Below, piece by piece: positions 1 to 8,369 of a stretch of 64,000 nucleotides of DNA (positions are counted from its first letter, which is position 1; each line of letters starts with the position of its first letter). This DNA is from Exiguobacterium aurantiacum DSM 6208 (GTDB lineage Bacteria > Bacillota > Bacilli > Exiguobacteriales > Exiguobacteriaceae). Both the position numbers and the translations under genes were made by a program. The notes beneath the pieces are model-generated. The model saw only the letters and a list, made by a program, of their open reading frames with translations. It was not told the DNA's origin and searched no databases. The stretch covers positions 2,547,001-2,611,000 of the forward strand of contig NZ_JNIQ01000001.1 in assembly GCF_000702585.1 (NCBI RefSeq), in the 5' to 3' direction.

Positions 1-2
1 TG

Positions 3-332
3 AACGTCGCGATGCCAGGCTCGAAACAAGCGGACGAGTCGACGAACCCGGAGCAACTGTTCGCAGCCGGCTACGCGGCTTGCTTCGGTAGCGCCTTGAA
101 CCTCGTCATCGGCAAAGAACGTGTCAAGACGGACGGGACGAGCGTCACAGGCCACGTCACGCTCAACCAGAACGACGAAGGTTTCTTCATCTCTGTTGAA
201 CTTGAAGTCGAGATCAAAGGTGTCGACCAAGAGACAGCTGACCGCCTCGTCGAAGCGGCACACCAAGTGTGTCCGTATTCGAAAGCGACGCGCGGCAACG
301 TCGACGTCACTCTTACAGCGAAAGCAGCTTGA
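3..332 (+). CDS. ohr: Organic hydroperoxide resistance protein (Ohr/OsmC family), 3' part
   Basis: The reading frame is open from the window edge, so the start lies upstream. The visible 109 residues cover most of an Ohr/OsmC protein, a cytoplasmic thiol peroxidase that reduces organic hydroperoxides. The family signature NPEQLFAAGYAACFGSAL holds the first redox cysteine, and VCPYSKATRGN holds the second, resolving cysteine, so the two-cysteine active site is complete. The family is about 140 residues, so roughly 30 residues are missing. A strong terminator follows at once. OsmC itself is the alternative; the spacing and wording of the motifs favour Ohr. Any regulator (OhrR) would lie outside the window. 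Confidence 0.9.
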   Translation, partial: NVAMPGSKQADESTNPEQLFAAGYAACFGSALNLVIGKERVKTDGTSVTGHVTLNQNDEGFFISVELEVEIKGVDQETADRLVEAAHQVCPYSKATRGNVDVTLTAKAA

Positions 333-337
333 CCTCC

Positions 338-364
338 CCCCGCTCCTTGCGAGCGGGGTTTTTT
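338..364 (+). terminator. Rho-independent terminator of ohr
   Basis: An eight-base stem CCCCGCTC / GAGCGGGG with a five-base loop is followed by six T. It begins six bases after the ohr stop. Confidence 0.9.
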
Positions 365-458
365 CACGAAACAATGTTCGCCGAATGCCTGACGATTCTT
401 TGCTTCCCGCCCCGACTCCGAGTAGAATAAAAGAACCGAAGAGACGAGGAGGGACGAT

Positions 459-1316
459 ATGTTCGAACAAAAACGTAAATACATCATACTCATCATCGTC
501 GCCTCATTTTTAGCCGCCGCCTTTTATAACGGACTCGTCGTCCGCACGTACGACGTGTCGACGGACAAACTTGAAGCCGGGCAGTCGCTCCGTATCGTCC
601 TCCTCTCTGACTTGCACGGGTATTCGTACGGGAAGGAACAGAGCGCTTTGATCGACAAGGTGAAAGAGCAAGAACCCGACCTCATCGCGCTGCCGGGTGA
701 CATGCTCGACCGTAATCGGCCACCGGATGCCGCCTTCGATCTCATCAAAGGGCTTGAAGGATACGTCCCGATTTACTTCGTGACCGGCAACCATGAGATC
801 GACGAATCGGACGACTACGTTCGGCATGACGTTAAAAACGTGTTCCGCTCTCACGGGGTCATCGTCCTCGAGAACGAGGCGGAAACCGTGACGATCAACG
901 GAATCGATCTCATCATCGGAGGCGCGGAAGACCCACTCCGGACGTACGCCGAAGACCTTTATGGGAGCTGGGAGCAAGATGTGTTGACGGCGCTCGCCGA
1001 CGTCGACACGGACGAGACGTTCAGCTTGTTGCTGTCTCACCGGGCCGAACAAGTCGAAATATACGCCGCACTCCCGTTCGATCTCGTCTTGTCCGGCCAT
1101 GCCCACGGGGGACAAGTCCGTATTCCTTATCTTATGAACGGTCTGTACGCCCCAGATCAAGGGTTCTTCCCAAAATATGCTGGCGGGCTGTATGAACACG
1201 AGACGTTCGACCACGTCATCGGCCGCGGTTTCAACTATAGGATTAGCGTGCCACGCATCTTCAATCCACCCGAGATCGTCGTCATCGACGTGATCGGCAC
1301 CGGGACTCCTCCGTGA
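459..1316 (+). CDS. Membrane-anchored metallophosphoesterase (YkuE-like)
   Basis: A 285-residue calcineurin-like phosphoesterase. Residues 8-27 form one hydrophobic anchor after a charged start, which places the catalytic domain outside or at the membrane. The metal-binding motifs appear in order: LLSDLHG (about 49-55), ALPGDMLDRN, TGNHEID, LLSHRAEQ and LSGHAHGGQ, so all ligand blocks are intact. Family members hydrolyse phosphoesters such as UDP-sugar or lipid-linked substrates; the substrate here cannot be read from sequence. The ATG follows AGGAGGG at a normal distance. It appears to be a single-gene unit, since a terminator precedes it and a new ribosome binding site opens the next gene. 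Confidence 0.88.
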   Translation: MFEQKRKYIILIIVASFLAAAFYNGLVVRTYDVSTDKLEAGQSLRIVLLSDLHGYSYGKEQSALIDKVKEQEPDLIALPGDMLDRNRPPDAAFDLIKGLEGYVPIYFVTGNHEIDESDDYVRHDVKNVFRSHGVIVLENEAETVTINGIDLIIGGAEDPLRTYAEDLYGSWEQDVLTALADVDTDETFSLLLSHRAEQVEIYAALPFDLVLSGHAHGGQVRIPYLMNGLYAPDQGFFPKYAGGLYEHETFDHVIGRGFNYRISVPRIFNPPEIVVIDVIGTGTPP

Positions 1317-1421
1317 GTCCTTTTTCCTATTTCCTCCATTTTTTAGATTCAGAAAGAATGGAAGCGGGTACAGTACACGTGTTGTGATTGACCCGTTTTT
1401 TGAAAAAGGAGGAATGAATGT

Positions 1422-2561
1422 ATGCGCGCAGTGACGTACCAAGGTGCAAAGAACATCGAAGTGAAGGACGTGAAAGACCCAGAAATCGAGAACCGAGAGG
1501 AGATTATCGTCAAAATCACCTCGACGGCCATCTGCGGCTCGGACTTGCACATCTACTTAGGCAACATGCCGACCCGGCACGGTTACGTCATCGGCCATGA
1601 GCCGATGGGCATCGTCGAAGAAGTCGGTCCCGACGTGACGAAAGTGAAAAAGGGCGACCGTGTCGTCTTACCGTTCAACGTCTCGTGCGGGCATTGTTTC
1701 TACTGCGAGAACGAGATGGAGAGCCAATGCGACAACTCGAACCACGCTCCGCATACGGACGCGGGCGGCTACTTCGGTTTCACGGAGCAGTTCGGTAACC
1801 ATCCGGGCGGCCAAGCCGAATATTTGAAAGTCCCGTACGGTAACTTCATGCCGCTCGTCATTCCCGAATCGTGTGAGCTCGAGGACGAGGCGTTGCTCTT
1901 CTTGTCCGACGTCATCCCGACCGCTTGGTGGAGCTTGGAAAGTTCCGGCATGAAGGCAGGCGACACAGTCGTCGTCCTCGGTTCTGGACCGGTCGGGCTC
2001 ATGACGCAGAAGCTCGCCTGGGTCCGGGGCGCTAAGCGCGTCATCGCCGTCGATCCTGAGCTGTATCGCTTGAATCGGGCGAAACTGTCGAACAACGTCG
2101 AGACGGTGCTCATGAAAGACCCGATCGACACCGGGAAATATATTTATGAGATCACAAACGGTGGGGCCGACGTCGTCATCGACTGTGTCGGCTTCGACGG
2201 CAAAATGTCGCCGATCGAGAAAGTGGAACAGAAATTGATGGTCCAAGGCGGGACGCTCAGCGCCATCAAAGTCGCCAAAGAAGCGGTCCGGAAGTTCGGG
2301 ACGGTTCAGCTGACCGGGATATACGCGATGAACTATAATCAATTCCCGCTCGGTGACTTTTTCACACGTAACGTCAGCATCAAGACGGGCCAAGCGCCGG
2401 TCATCCACTATATGCCGGAGCTGTTCCAAATGATCGTCGACAAGAAGTTCGACCCGACCGACATCATCACGCACCGGATGCCGCTCGATCAGGCGGCGGA
2501 CGCGTATAAAATCTTTAACGACCATCTCGACGACTGCGTCAAAGTCGTCTTGAAGCCATAA
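1422..2561 (+). CDS. Zinc-dependent alcohol dehydrogenase (formaldehyde dehydrogenase-like MDR)
   Basis: A 379-residue medium-chain dehydrogenase. The N-terminal GroES-like domain has the catalytic zinc ligands in AICGSDLH and GHEPMG, and a four-cysteine structural zinc lobe ([15 protein letters not shown]). The Rossmann domain has [11 protein letters not shown] near residue 188. Length, the cysteine-rich lobe and the insert after it resemble the glutathione-independent formaldehyde dehydrogenase-like branch, so the substrate is probably a small alcohol or aldehyde with NAD(P). The start follows AAAGGAGGAATGA. It shares a convergent terminator with the cation efflux gene. Confidence 0.88.
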   Translation: MRAVTYQGAKNIEVKDVKDPEIENREEIIVKITSTAICGSDLHIYLGNMPTRHGYVIGHEPMGIVEEVGPDVTKVKKGDRVVLPFNVSCGHCFYCENEMESQCDNSNHAPHTDAGGYFGFTEQFGNHPGGQAEYLKVPYGNFMPLVIPESCELEDEALLFLSDVIPTAWWSLESSGMKAGDTVVVLGSGPVGLMTQKLAWVRGAKRVIAVDPELYRLNRAKLSNNVETVLMKDPIDTGKYIYEITNGGADVVIDCVGFDGKMSPIEKVEQKLMVQGGTLSAIKVAKEAVRKFGTVQLTGIYAMNYNQFPLGDFFTRNVSIKTGQAPVIHYMPELFQMIVDKKFDPTDIITHRMPLDQAADAYKIFNDHLDDCVKVVLKP

Positions 2562-2564
2562 CGA

Positions 2565-2598
2565 AAGCGGTCCCCGAGACAAACCTCAGGGACCGCTT
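2565..2598. terminator. Bidirectional terminator (adh / cation efflux)
   Basis: A ten-base perfect stem AAGCGGTCCC / GGGACCGCTT with an inner GAG/CTC extension lies between two convergent genes. Confidence 0.85.
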
Positions 2599-2603
2599 GT
2601 TGT

Positions 2604-3509
2604 TTACCAAATCGTCCGTTCCTCACAGCACTGGGATGCCCGTTCGATTTGGACGGTCGAACGTTTGAACGTGCCGAACCGCTTCATACGGTCCGTCACC
2701 TCGTGCAATACTTCCTGGTCATCAGTCGCCTCGCCGATCAAAACGTGACACGTCACGGCGAATTCGTTCGAGGTGATCGACCAGACGTGCAAGTCATGGA
2801 CCTCTTTGACGCCGGCGACGGTCATCAAGTCTTGTTGCATCGCGACGACGTCGACTTCCGCCGGCGCCCCTTCCATCAATATATGGACGGCGTCACGCGT
2901 GACCCGATAGCCGCTGATCAAGATGAGGACGGCGACGAACACGCTCGCAATCGAGTCGGCGAGCGTCCAACCGAACAACAGGATGAGGAGCGCCGCCGTG
3001 ATGGCCCCGACCGAACCGAGCAAATCGCCGAACACGTGCAAGAGCGCACTCCGCACGTTCAAGTTGTCCCGCTCGCCCCGCATCAAGATCCACGCCGCGA
3101 GCACATTGACGAGCAAACCGATGACGGCGATCGCGAGCATACCTTCACTCATGATCTCAGGTGGTGCGAACAGGCGTTTATACGCCTCGATGATGATATA
3201 GATGGAGATGACGAGCAACGTCAACCCGTTCACGAACGCCGCTAATATCTCGAAGCGCCGATAACCGAACGTCCGATCCGGCGTCGCCCGTCTCGCCCCG
3301 AAGCGGACGGCGAGGAAACTGAGGCCGAGCGCCGCGGCATCGCCGAGCATGTGTCCGGCGTCCGAGAGCAAAGCGAGACTGTTCGTCCACAACCCGCCGA
3401 TGACTTCGACGACCATGAACGTCGCGATCAACACGAACGCCCAGAACAGCGCCCGTTGATTCGTCGTATGGTGGTGATGGTCGTGTCCGTGATGCTCATG
3501 TCCCGACAT
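2604..3509 (-). CDS. Cation diffusion facilitator (CzcD/ZitB-type Zn/Co/Cd efflux)
   Basis: A 301-residue cation/proton antiporter. The first 15 residues are histidine-rich (HEHHGHDHHHHTT), six membrane segments follow, and the transport-site residues are in LLSDAGHMLGD (segment 2) and LLHVFGDLLGS (segment 5). The cytoplasmic metal-sensing domain starts near residue 210 with VHDLHVWSIT. The tail carries an extra Cys-Cys pair (QCCEE), a possible extra soft-metal site. It is a single gene with a good SD (AGGGAGGGAG). Family knowledge says such pumps export Zn, Cd or Co; the exact metal is unknown. Confidence 0.92.
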   Translation of the reverse strand: MSGHEHHGHDHHHHTTNQRALFWAFVLIATFMVVEVIGGLWTNSLALLSDAGHMLGDAAALGLSFLAVRFGARRATPDRTFGYRRFEILAAFVNGLTLLVISIYIIIEAYKRLFAPPEIMSEGMLAIAVIGLLVNVLAAWILMRGERDNLNVRSALLHVFGDLLGSVGAITAALLILLFGWTLADSIASVFVAVLILISGYRVTRDAVHILMEGAPAEVDVVAMQQDLMTVAGVKEVHDLHVWSITSNEFAVTCHVLIGEATDDQEVLHEVTDRMKRFGTFKRSTVQIERASQCCEERTIW

Positions 3510-3581
3510 ATGACTCCCTCCCTTTCCTTCATTATATTCCTCTCACCTCAAACATTCAAACGTTCATTTGATTGTTAGCGC

Positions 3582-3617
3582 GAAAAACGACGCTGACAGG
3601 AATCCCCATCAACGTCG
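3582..3617 (-). terminator. Terminator downstream of the SH3-like gene
   Basis: On the minus strand the stem GACGTTGA / TCAGCGTC (one G-U pair) with a 12-base loop is followed by GTTTTTCG. Confidence 0.65.
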
Positions 3618-3622
3618 CATCG

Positions 3623-4387
3623 TTACTTTTGTTCAAGGCGGACCCGCATGATGCCGCTGTAAGGGAACAGCTTCAATTGCACCGTCTCCCCTTCATACCA
3701 GCTGCCGGAAGGCTGTTCGCTCGACGCTGTCGCGTCTGGTGTCGCTACAGTCTGACGGTCCCAGTCGATCGCCTTCACTCGCCCATCGCGCATCATGAGG
3801 AAGTAGCCGTCGTAGAAGTGGTACTCGTTCACTTGGTCACGCTGCACCGCTTTTGGTGCGCCGAGCGTCGTCCGGATAGACTCGCGATCTTTACCGAGCA
3901 AGTCGAGCGCCGATTCGGATGCTGTCGGCAACACTTGTTGCCACGCCGATTTGATGTCCTCGTCCGATTGTGACGTCGTCGCGGTCGTCACCCGGTCTTC
4001 GGTCACCCACCCTGTCATCCGTTCATTCAGCTGCAGCTTGACGAAGCCGCTTACCGTCTCGAGCCGCTCATAGCGGTCGCCAAGGTCGGCTTCATAGACG
4101 ACGGTCACCCGGTCGTCCGCGTACACTTTCGTATACGGGGCCTCGATATAGACGACGTCTTCTGTTTCTTCCTCGACCGCCGGCTCGTCTTCAGACTCCG
4201 CGCCGACCATCTCGGTAGCGATGTCGTCTGACTGCGGTAACGCCGTCTCCTTCTTCTTCGAATCCATGAGTGCCGCCAACGCGATCACCCCGACCAAAGA
4301 TGCGATCAATACGAACGCCGTCAACGATCTAAATAACCGTTTGCGCTTCCGCGATGCGGCCCGTGATGCCCGAACTTCTTCCTTCAT
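3623..4387 (-). CDS. Membrane-anchored protein with SH3-like domain
   Basis: A 254-residue protein. The short N-terminal part is strongly basic (RASRKRKRLFR), then comes one membrane segment (about 21-42) and an acidic linker rich in E and D (55-75), so residues after about 45 should be outside the cell. Residues 76-135 read as a bacterial SH3-like domain (YTKVYADD ... RYERLETVSGFVKLQL ... MTGWVTEDRV). The C-terminal 110 residues contain LGAPKAVQ and YHFYDGYFLMM, which resembles a small SmpA-like or DUF4309-like fold, but I cannot assign it. It lies 12 bp after the ABC-F gene and is probably co-transcribed with it. A cell-wall sensing role is only a guess. Confidence 0.6.
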   Translation of the reverse strand: MKEEVRASRAASRKRKRLFRSLTAFVLIASLVGVIALAALMDSKKKETALPQSDDIATEMVGAESEDEPAVEEETEDVVYIEAPYTKVYADDRVTVVYEADLGDRYERLETVSGFVKLQLNERMTGWVTEDRVTTATTSQSDEDIKSAWQQVLPTASESALDLLGKDRESIRTTLGAPKAVQRDQVNEYHFYDGYFLMMRDGRVKAIDWDRQTVATPDATASSEQPSGSWYEGETVQLKLFPYSGIMRVRLEQK

Positions 4388-4399
4388 GATTTTCCACCC

Positions 4400-6094
4400 C
4401 TACTCGTTTCGTCTCATCTGTTCGGATTCGTCAAACGGTAATACGTTTCCTGCCTCGTCGAAAAATTTTTGTTCCTCGTTCGCGAGCGCCTCGATCGTGC
4501 GGAGCGCGGCGTCGACGTCGACCGGCGGACCCGTCTCCTTCGCATGGACCTTCACCGTCTCCCCGAGCTCGATGACCCGGTCGGTCAATCGATGGAACGT
4601 ACGGTCGTGCGAGATGAGAATCAACCCGCCCCGGTACACCTCAAGTGCGGTCTCGATTTGCTCACGCGTCGCCACGTCCAAATAGTTGGTCGGTTCATCG
4701 AGGGCTAGCAAGTGCGCGTCCGAGAAGTAGAGGATGAGGAAGGCGATGCGACACTTCTCCCCCATGCTCGCTTCACGAATCGGCTTATACACTTCGTCGC
4801 GCCGAAACAAGAAGTGGGCGAGGAGCGTCCTCGCTTCCGTCTCCGGGATGTCACTTTCGGCGAGCAGGGCGTCGAGCAACGTCCCATCGTCCGGTAATTT
4901 GGCGAGCGTCTGCGAAAAATAGCCGATCTTCAGCCTCGGGTGCCGCGTCACGTTGCCCGATTCCGGAACGAGCTCACCGGTGATCAGTTTCAAGAGCGTC
5001 GTCTTGCCTGAACCGTTCGGTCCGACGATCGAGATGCGGTCGCCGCGGTTGATTGTGAACGAGAGCCGTTCGAACAACGGACGCCCATAGCCAAACGAGA
5101 CGTCATCGAATGACAGCCACGTGCTCGCCTCGAGCGGGTCGGTCTGGAACCGGACGTGGATATGGGTCGCCTCTTTCGGCTTGTCAGGACGCGCCGTCTC
5201 GAGCTGTTCCAGTTTTCGTTCCCTCGCCTTCATTTTGACGGCAAGGTTCGCTGCCCCTTTTTGGGCACCGGGACTTCTGACGCTCGCCGTCGCTTTCGCT
5301 CTCAAATGCCAGCCCTTGTATCGATGAATCATATCGAGCAGTTCCGACTTCCGTGCCACGTAGCGATCGTGGTCGCGTGCGTCACGTCGTTGTTCTTCTC
5401 GCTTTTGAGCCGTGTACGCCGTATAATTTCCCGGGTAACGTGTGACACGCCCCTCTTCTAACTCGAGGATGACGGTGGCAATATCGTCGATGAATTGTCG
5501 GTCGTGGGAGATGGCGAGCACCGTCCCGTCGAACTCGTTGACCCATTCGGTCAACCACTCGATTGAATCGATATCGAGATGGTTCGTCGGCTCGTCAAGC
5601 AGAACGACATCGACGCGACGCATCGTCAGTCGCGCTAGCTGAACGCGCGTCTGTTCGCCCCCGCTCAGTTCGCGCAGTCGGCTCGTCTCGTGTGCTTCGA
5701 GGCCGAGTTGTTTGAGCGCTCGTCTCGCTTCGTCCTCGAGCCCGAAGACATCGGCCGCTAGCGCCTCGTCGTACACGCAAAGCACTCGTTGTGTGTCACC
5801 CGACGTGACGGCCGCATAGAGCGGATAACGTTCAAGGTCGCCTCGCATGACGTACTCGAGTGCGGTCGAGTCATTTTCCAACACCGTCTGTTCGACGACG
5901 CCGATCGTGCCTCGTACATCGACCTTCCCCGCTTCTGGCACGAGTTTCCCGACAATCAATTGGAAGAGCGTCGTCTTCCCGGACCCGTTCGTCCCGAATA
6001 ACACGGCCCGTTCGTTTGGCGCCACCTCGAAGGAGACGCCGTCAAATAAGGGTTGCCGGTCGTGATCGAACCGGACTTGTTGAATGGATAACAT
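4400..6094 (-). CDS. ABC-F family ATPase (ribosome-associated, possible antibiotic-resistance type)
   Basis: A 564-residue protein with two ATPase domains and no membrane segments. Walker A motifs are GTNGSGKTT (about 35) and GPNGSGKTT (about 355). Signature motifs are LSGGEQTRV and a diverged ASMGEKCRI, and both Walker B are LLDEPTNHLD and ALDEPTNYLD. A 75-residue charged interdomain linker (YKGWHLRAKATASVRSPGAQKG) corresponds to the ABC-F P-site tRNA interaction motif. ABC-F proteins act on the ribosome; antibiotic-resistance members (Vml, Vga, Lsa, Msr) are often controlled by leader attenuation, and this gene has such a leader. The exact subfamily is not determined, so a housekeeping ABC-F remains possible. 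Confidence 0.85.
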   Translation of the reverse strand: MLSIQQVRFDHDRQPLFDGVSFEVAPNERAVLFGTNGSGKTTLFQLIVGKLVPEAGKVDVRGTIGVVEQTVLENDSTALEYVMRGDLERYPLYAAVTSGDTQRVLCVYDEALAADVFGLEDEARRALKQLGLEAHETSRLRELSGGEQTRVQLARLTMRRVDVVLLDEPTNHLDIDSIEWLTEWVNEFDGTVLAISHDRQFIDDIATVILELEEGRVTRYPGNYTAYTAQKREEQRRDARDHDRYVARKSELLDMIHRYKGWHLRAKATASVRSPGAQKGAANLAVKMKARERKLEQLETARPDKPKEATHIHVRFQTDPLEASTWLSFDDVSFGYGRPLFERLSFTINRGDRISIVGPNGSGKTTLLKLITGELVPESGNVTRHPRLKIGYFSQTLAKLPDDGTLLDALLAESDIPETEARTLLAHFLFRRDEVYKPIREASMGEKCRIAFLILYFSDAHLLALDEPTNYLDVATREQIETALEVYRGGLILISHDRTFHRLTDRVIELGETVKVHAKETGPPVDVDAALRTIEALANEEQKFFDEAGNVLPFDESEQMRRNE

Positions 6095-6134
6095 ACTTGT
6101 TTCACCTCGCTTATTGGTCCGATACGCGATGAAA

Positions 6135-6166
6135 CAAAAAACACCATCCGCATGTAGCGATGGTGT
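6135..6166 (-). terminator. Terminator hairpin inside the ABC-F leader
   Basis: On the minus strand, ACACCATC, a ten-base loop and GATGGTGT are followed by TTTTTG. It lies only about 40 nt upstream of the ABC-F start with no other minus-strand gene before it, so it is placed as a leader attenuator. Its 5' arm can instead pair with a segment at 6224-6231 (GGGTGAAG on the minus strand). Confidence 0.75.
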
Positions 6167-6225
6167 GAAGAGATCCGGTCAAGCGGAAAAAAGGGTCACC
6201 CCCGCGGCTTGAAATTGGACACACT

Positions 6226-6267
6226 TCACCCGTGACTGTTCGTGCGAACAGTGATGATTCGTTTCAT
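6226..6267 (-). CDS. Leader micro-ORF 2 (13 codons)
   Basis: Reads MKRIITVRTNSHG then TGA. Its ATG overlaps the stop of micro-ORF 1 in an ATGA junction, so translation would be by coupling or reinitiation; it has no SD of its own. The codons for TVRTNS lie in a perfect inverted repeat (ACTGTTCG / CGAACAGT). The stop codon lies within the possible antiterminator strand 6224-6231. No homologue is recognised. Its reality rests on its position upstream of the attenuator. Confidence 0.45.
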   Translation of the reverse strand: MKRIITVRTNSHG

Positions 6268-6293
6268 CGTTTGAGTGAGTGTGACTTTTTCAT
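6264..6293 (-). CDS. Leader micro-ORF 1 (9 codons)
   Basis: Reads MKKSHSLKR then TGA, preceded by AAAGGAAGG about 11 nt upstream. It is very basic. It ends in a four-base overlap with micro-ORF 2. It is the first possible translation event on a transcript starting near 6320. It is inferred as part of a ribosome-sensing leader; translation is not shown by sequence alone. Confidence 0.45.
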   Translation of the reverse strand: MKKSHSLKR

Positions 6294-6327
6294 GGCACGC
6301 GGTACCTTCCTTTCCTAATCTACTGCC

Positions 6328-6356
6328 ACCGTACCAAATTGAAAGCGGATTCGCAA
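6328..6356 (-). promoter_or_regulatory. Candidate promoter of the ABC-F leader
   Basis: On the minus strand TTGCGA (6356-6351), a 17-base spacer and TACGGT (6333-6328). The -10 element is poor, and an alternative (TTTCAA, 16 bases, TAGATT) lies just downstream. Either would give a leader of about 220 nt. Confidence 0.35.
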
Positions 6357-6459
6357 GGTCCGGACCATAATCTCCCATCGTTTCTACGGCTTCGGGCTGA
6401 TGCGGGTTCGACGTGCGAGCGGTATGATGAAACCATCTTAGATTGATGAGGTGAATGAT

Positions 6460-7371
6460 ATGAGACTTCGAAACCTGCTCGTCCCGAGCGCCGTGTTGGC
6501 GAGCGTCGGTACGTTCTTCTATACGCGATTGAAACAAAAGTTACCACGACCCGAGTTCAAACGCCCGACCATCAAGCCTGACTTGTCCTCTCTCGACGAG
6601 ACGAGCGTCAGCGCCACGTGGATCGGCCATTCGACCGTGCTCATCCATTGGTACGGTCTGAAAATTTTGACCGACCCGGTATTCTCAAACCGGATCGGCG
6701 TCCACCTCGGTCCCGTCACGTTCGGGATGAAGCGGCATACCGCCCCTGCCCTGTCGATTGAAGAAATCGGGCATGTCGACGTCATCTTGCTCAGCCACGC
6801 CCACATGGACCACTTCGACCATAAAAGTTTGAAACGGCTCATCACCCGCGACACGGTCGTCATCTCGGCCCCGGGAACGAGCAAGCTGTTACGCAAATAT
6901 CCGAGCCTGCAGACGCTCGAGATGCACCCGCACGACAAGTTGACGCTTGCGAACGGGCTCAACGTGCAAGCGATCCCGGTCGCCCACTGGGGCAACCGCT
7001 TCCCATGGGACAAACATATGGGGTATAACGGCTACGTCTTGAAATATAAAGGCGTCCGTATGCTGTTCGCCGGTGACACGGCCTATACCGAATCGTTCAA
7101 CGGCCTCGCGAGCAAAGAGCCGATCGACCTCGCCTTCTTCCCGATCGGCGCCTATCAGCCCGACTCGTTCCAAGAAGCGCATTGCACACCGGAACAGGCG
7201 TGGACGATGTTCAAACAGAGCGGGGCGAAACGGTTCTTCCCGATGCATTGGGACACGTTCGTCTTGTCGTACGAGCCGGTCGAGGAGCCTTACGCACGAC
7301 TCGTCGCCGCAGCGAAACTAGACCGTGACCAAATCGTGATCAAAGCGCACGGAGAAAGCATTCAGCTGTAG
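6460..7371 (+). CDS. UlaG-like MBL-fold metal-dependent hydrolase
   Basis: A 303-residue metallo-beta-lactamase-fold protein. The metal motif SHAHMDHFDH is near residues 107-116, further ligands are in VAHWGNR, FAGDTAY and the C-terminal PMHWDTF. The WIGHSTVLIHW start of the domain is typical for the UlaG / NAPE-PLD-like branch. An N-terminal hydrophobic stretch (residues 7-20) could be a signal anchor. I chose ATG 6460 rather than the GTG nine bases upstream because GAGGTG then sits six bases before the start. A distant paralogue lies at 12727-13839. The substrate is unknown. Confidence 0.85.
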   Translation: MRLRNLLVPSAVLASVGTFFYTRLKQKLPRPEFKRPTIKPDLSSLDETSVSATWIGHSTVLIHWYGLKILTDPVFSNRIGVHLGPVTFGMKRHTAPALSIEEIGHVDVILLSHAHMDHFDHKSLKRLITRDTVVISAPGTSKLLRKYPSLQTLEMHPHDKLTLANGLNVQAIPVAHWGNRFPWDKHMGYNGYVLKYKGVRMLFAGDTAYTESFNGLASKEPIDLAFFPIGAYQPDSFQEAHCTPEQAWTMFKQSGAKRFFPMHWDTFVLSYEPVEEPYARLVAAAKLDRDQIVIKAHGESIQL

Positions 7372-7432
7372 CTTTCACTTTCACTTTCGACCGAATTTCG
7401 GTAACGTTAGAAGTGATAGGGAGGGAATCAAT

Positions 7433-8266
7433 ATGGAATGGACAACACTTAACAATGATGTATCGATGCCGATGCTCGGACTCGGCGTGTACAAGGTCGA
7501 GGACGGTTCCGTGACGGTCGATACGGTGAAGGCGGCGCTTGACGCCGGATACCGATTGATCGACACGGCCGCCATCTATCAGAACGAGGAGAGCGTCGGA
7601 CGCGCGATTCGGGAATCGAGCGTCCCGCGTGAAGAGATTTTCGTGACGACGAAACTTTGGAACGAGTACCACGGGTTTGACGAGGCGCTCCAGGCGTTCC
7701 AAGACAGTCTCGACCGGCTCGGCCTCGACTATGTCGACTTATTTTTGATCCATTGGCCGATGCCGCGCTTCGGCAAGTTCGTCGAGACATACAAAGCGCT
7801 CGAACAACTTTACGAAGAAGGCAAAGTACGGGCCATCGGCGTCTCGAACTTCGAGGTCAGCCACCTCGAACAGATCATCCAATCGTGCTCGATCGTGCCG
7901 GCCGTGAACCAAGTCGAGATTCACCCATACTTGTCCCAAAAAGAGTTGATTGCGTTCTGCAAACGATATGACATCCAAATCCAGGCGTGGAGCCCGCTCA
8001 TGAAGGGCCGTGAGGCGCTCGTTGACCCGGTCATCACGGACATCGCGACGAAGCACGGCAAGTCACCGGCCCAAGTCATCTTGCGCTGGCACTTACAGAA
8101 CGGTGTCGCCGTCATTCCGAAATCGATCACACCGAGCCGGATTCAAGAGAATATCCAAGTGTTCGACTTCACGTTGACGAAAGAGGACATGGCAGCGATC
8201 GACGGGCTGAACCGAGACGAACGGACCGGGTCCGACCCGAACGAGATGCATAAAATCCATTATTGA
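7433..8266 (+). CDS. Aldo/keto reductase
   Basis: A 277-residue NADPH-dependent (beta/alpha)8-barrel oxidoreductase. The catalytic tetrad is visible: Asp and Tyr in LIDTAAIYQNEESVG, Lys in TTKLWN, His in LFLIHWPMP. The NADP-binding end motif IPKSITPSRIQEN is intact. It is close to the B. subtilis YtbE/YvgN group, which reduces methylglyoxal and other small aldehydes. The start follows AGGGAGGGAATCA. The real substrate cannot be read. Confidence 0.92.
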   Translation: MEWTTLNNDVSMPMLGLGVYKVEDGSVTVDTVKAALDAGYRLIDTAAIYQNEESVGRAIRESSVPREEIFVTTKLWNEYHGFDEALQAFQDSLDRLGLDYVDLFLIHWPMPRFGKFVETYKALEQLYEEGKVRAIGVSNFEVSHLEQIIQSCSIVPAVNQVEIHPYLSQKELIAFCKRYDIQIQAWSPLMKGREALVDPVITDIATKHGKSPAQVILRWHLQNGVAVIPKSITPSRIQENIQVFDFTLTKEDMAAIDGLNRDERTGSDPNEMHKIHY

Positions 8267-8272
8267 GAAGAG

Positions 8273-8341
8273 ATGGAACTGTTCAAAAAACGAGCTTCCG
8301 ACTTGACCGGCTTCAGCGATATCGATGACGTGTTCGAGTAG
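8273..8341 (+). CDS. Possible small protein of 22 residues
   Basis: A short open frame MELFKKRASDLTG... ending FSDIDDVFE, starting six bases after the aldo/keto reductase stop. The preceding GAGAAGAG is a poor, very close SD. The composition (basic start, acidic end) is protein-like, but there is no other support, so it could be chance. Confidence 0.2.
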   Translation: MELFKKRASDLTGFSDIDDVFE

Positions 8342-8369
8342 TATATTAATGACTAAAAGGCGGTGACGT

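Noticed and set aside
510-1550. Long minus-strand open frame opposite the phosphoesterase gene (and similar long antisense frames elsewhere)
   Set aside because: No ribosome binding site, Arg/Asp/His-rich translation with no family likeness; it is a by-product of GC-rich codon use on the real strand.
3549-3575. Repeats TTCAAACGTTCATTTG upstream of the cation efflux gene as an ArsR/CzrA operator
   Set aside because: The TTCA elements are direct, not inverted, and the match to known CzrA sites is poor.
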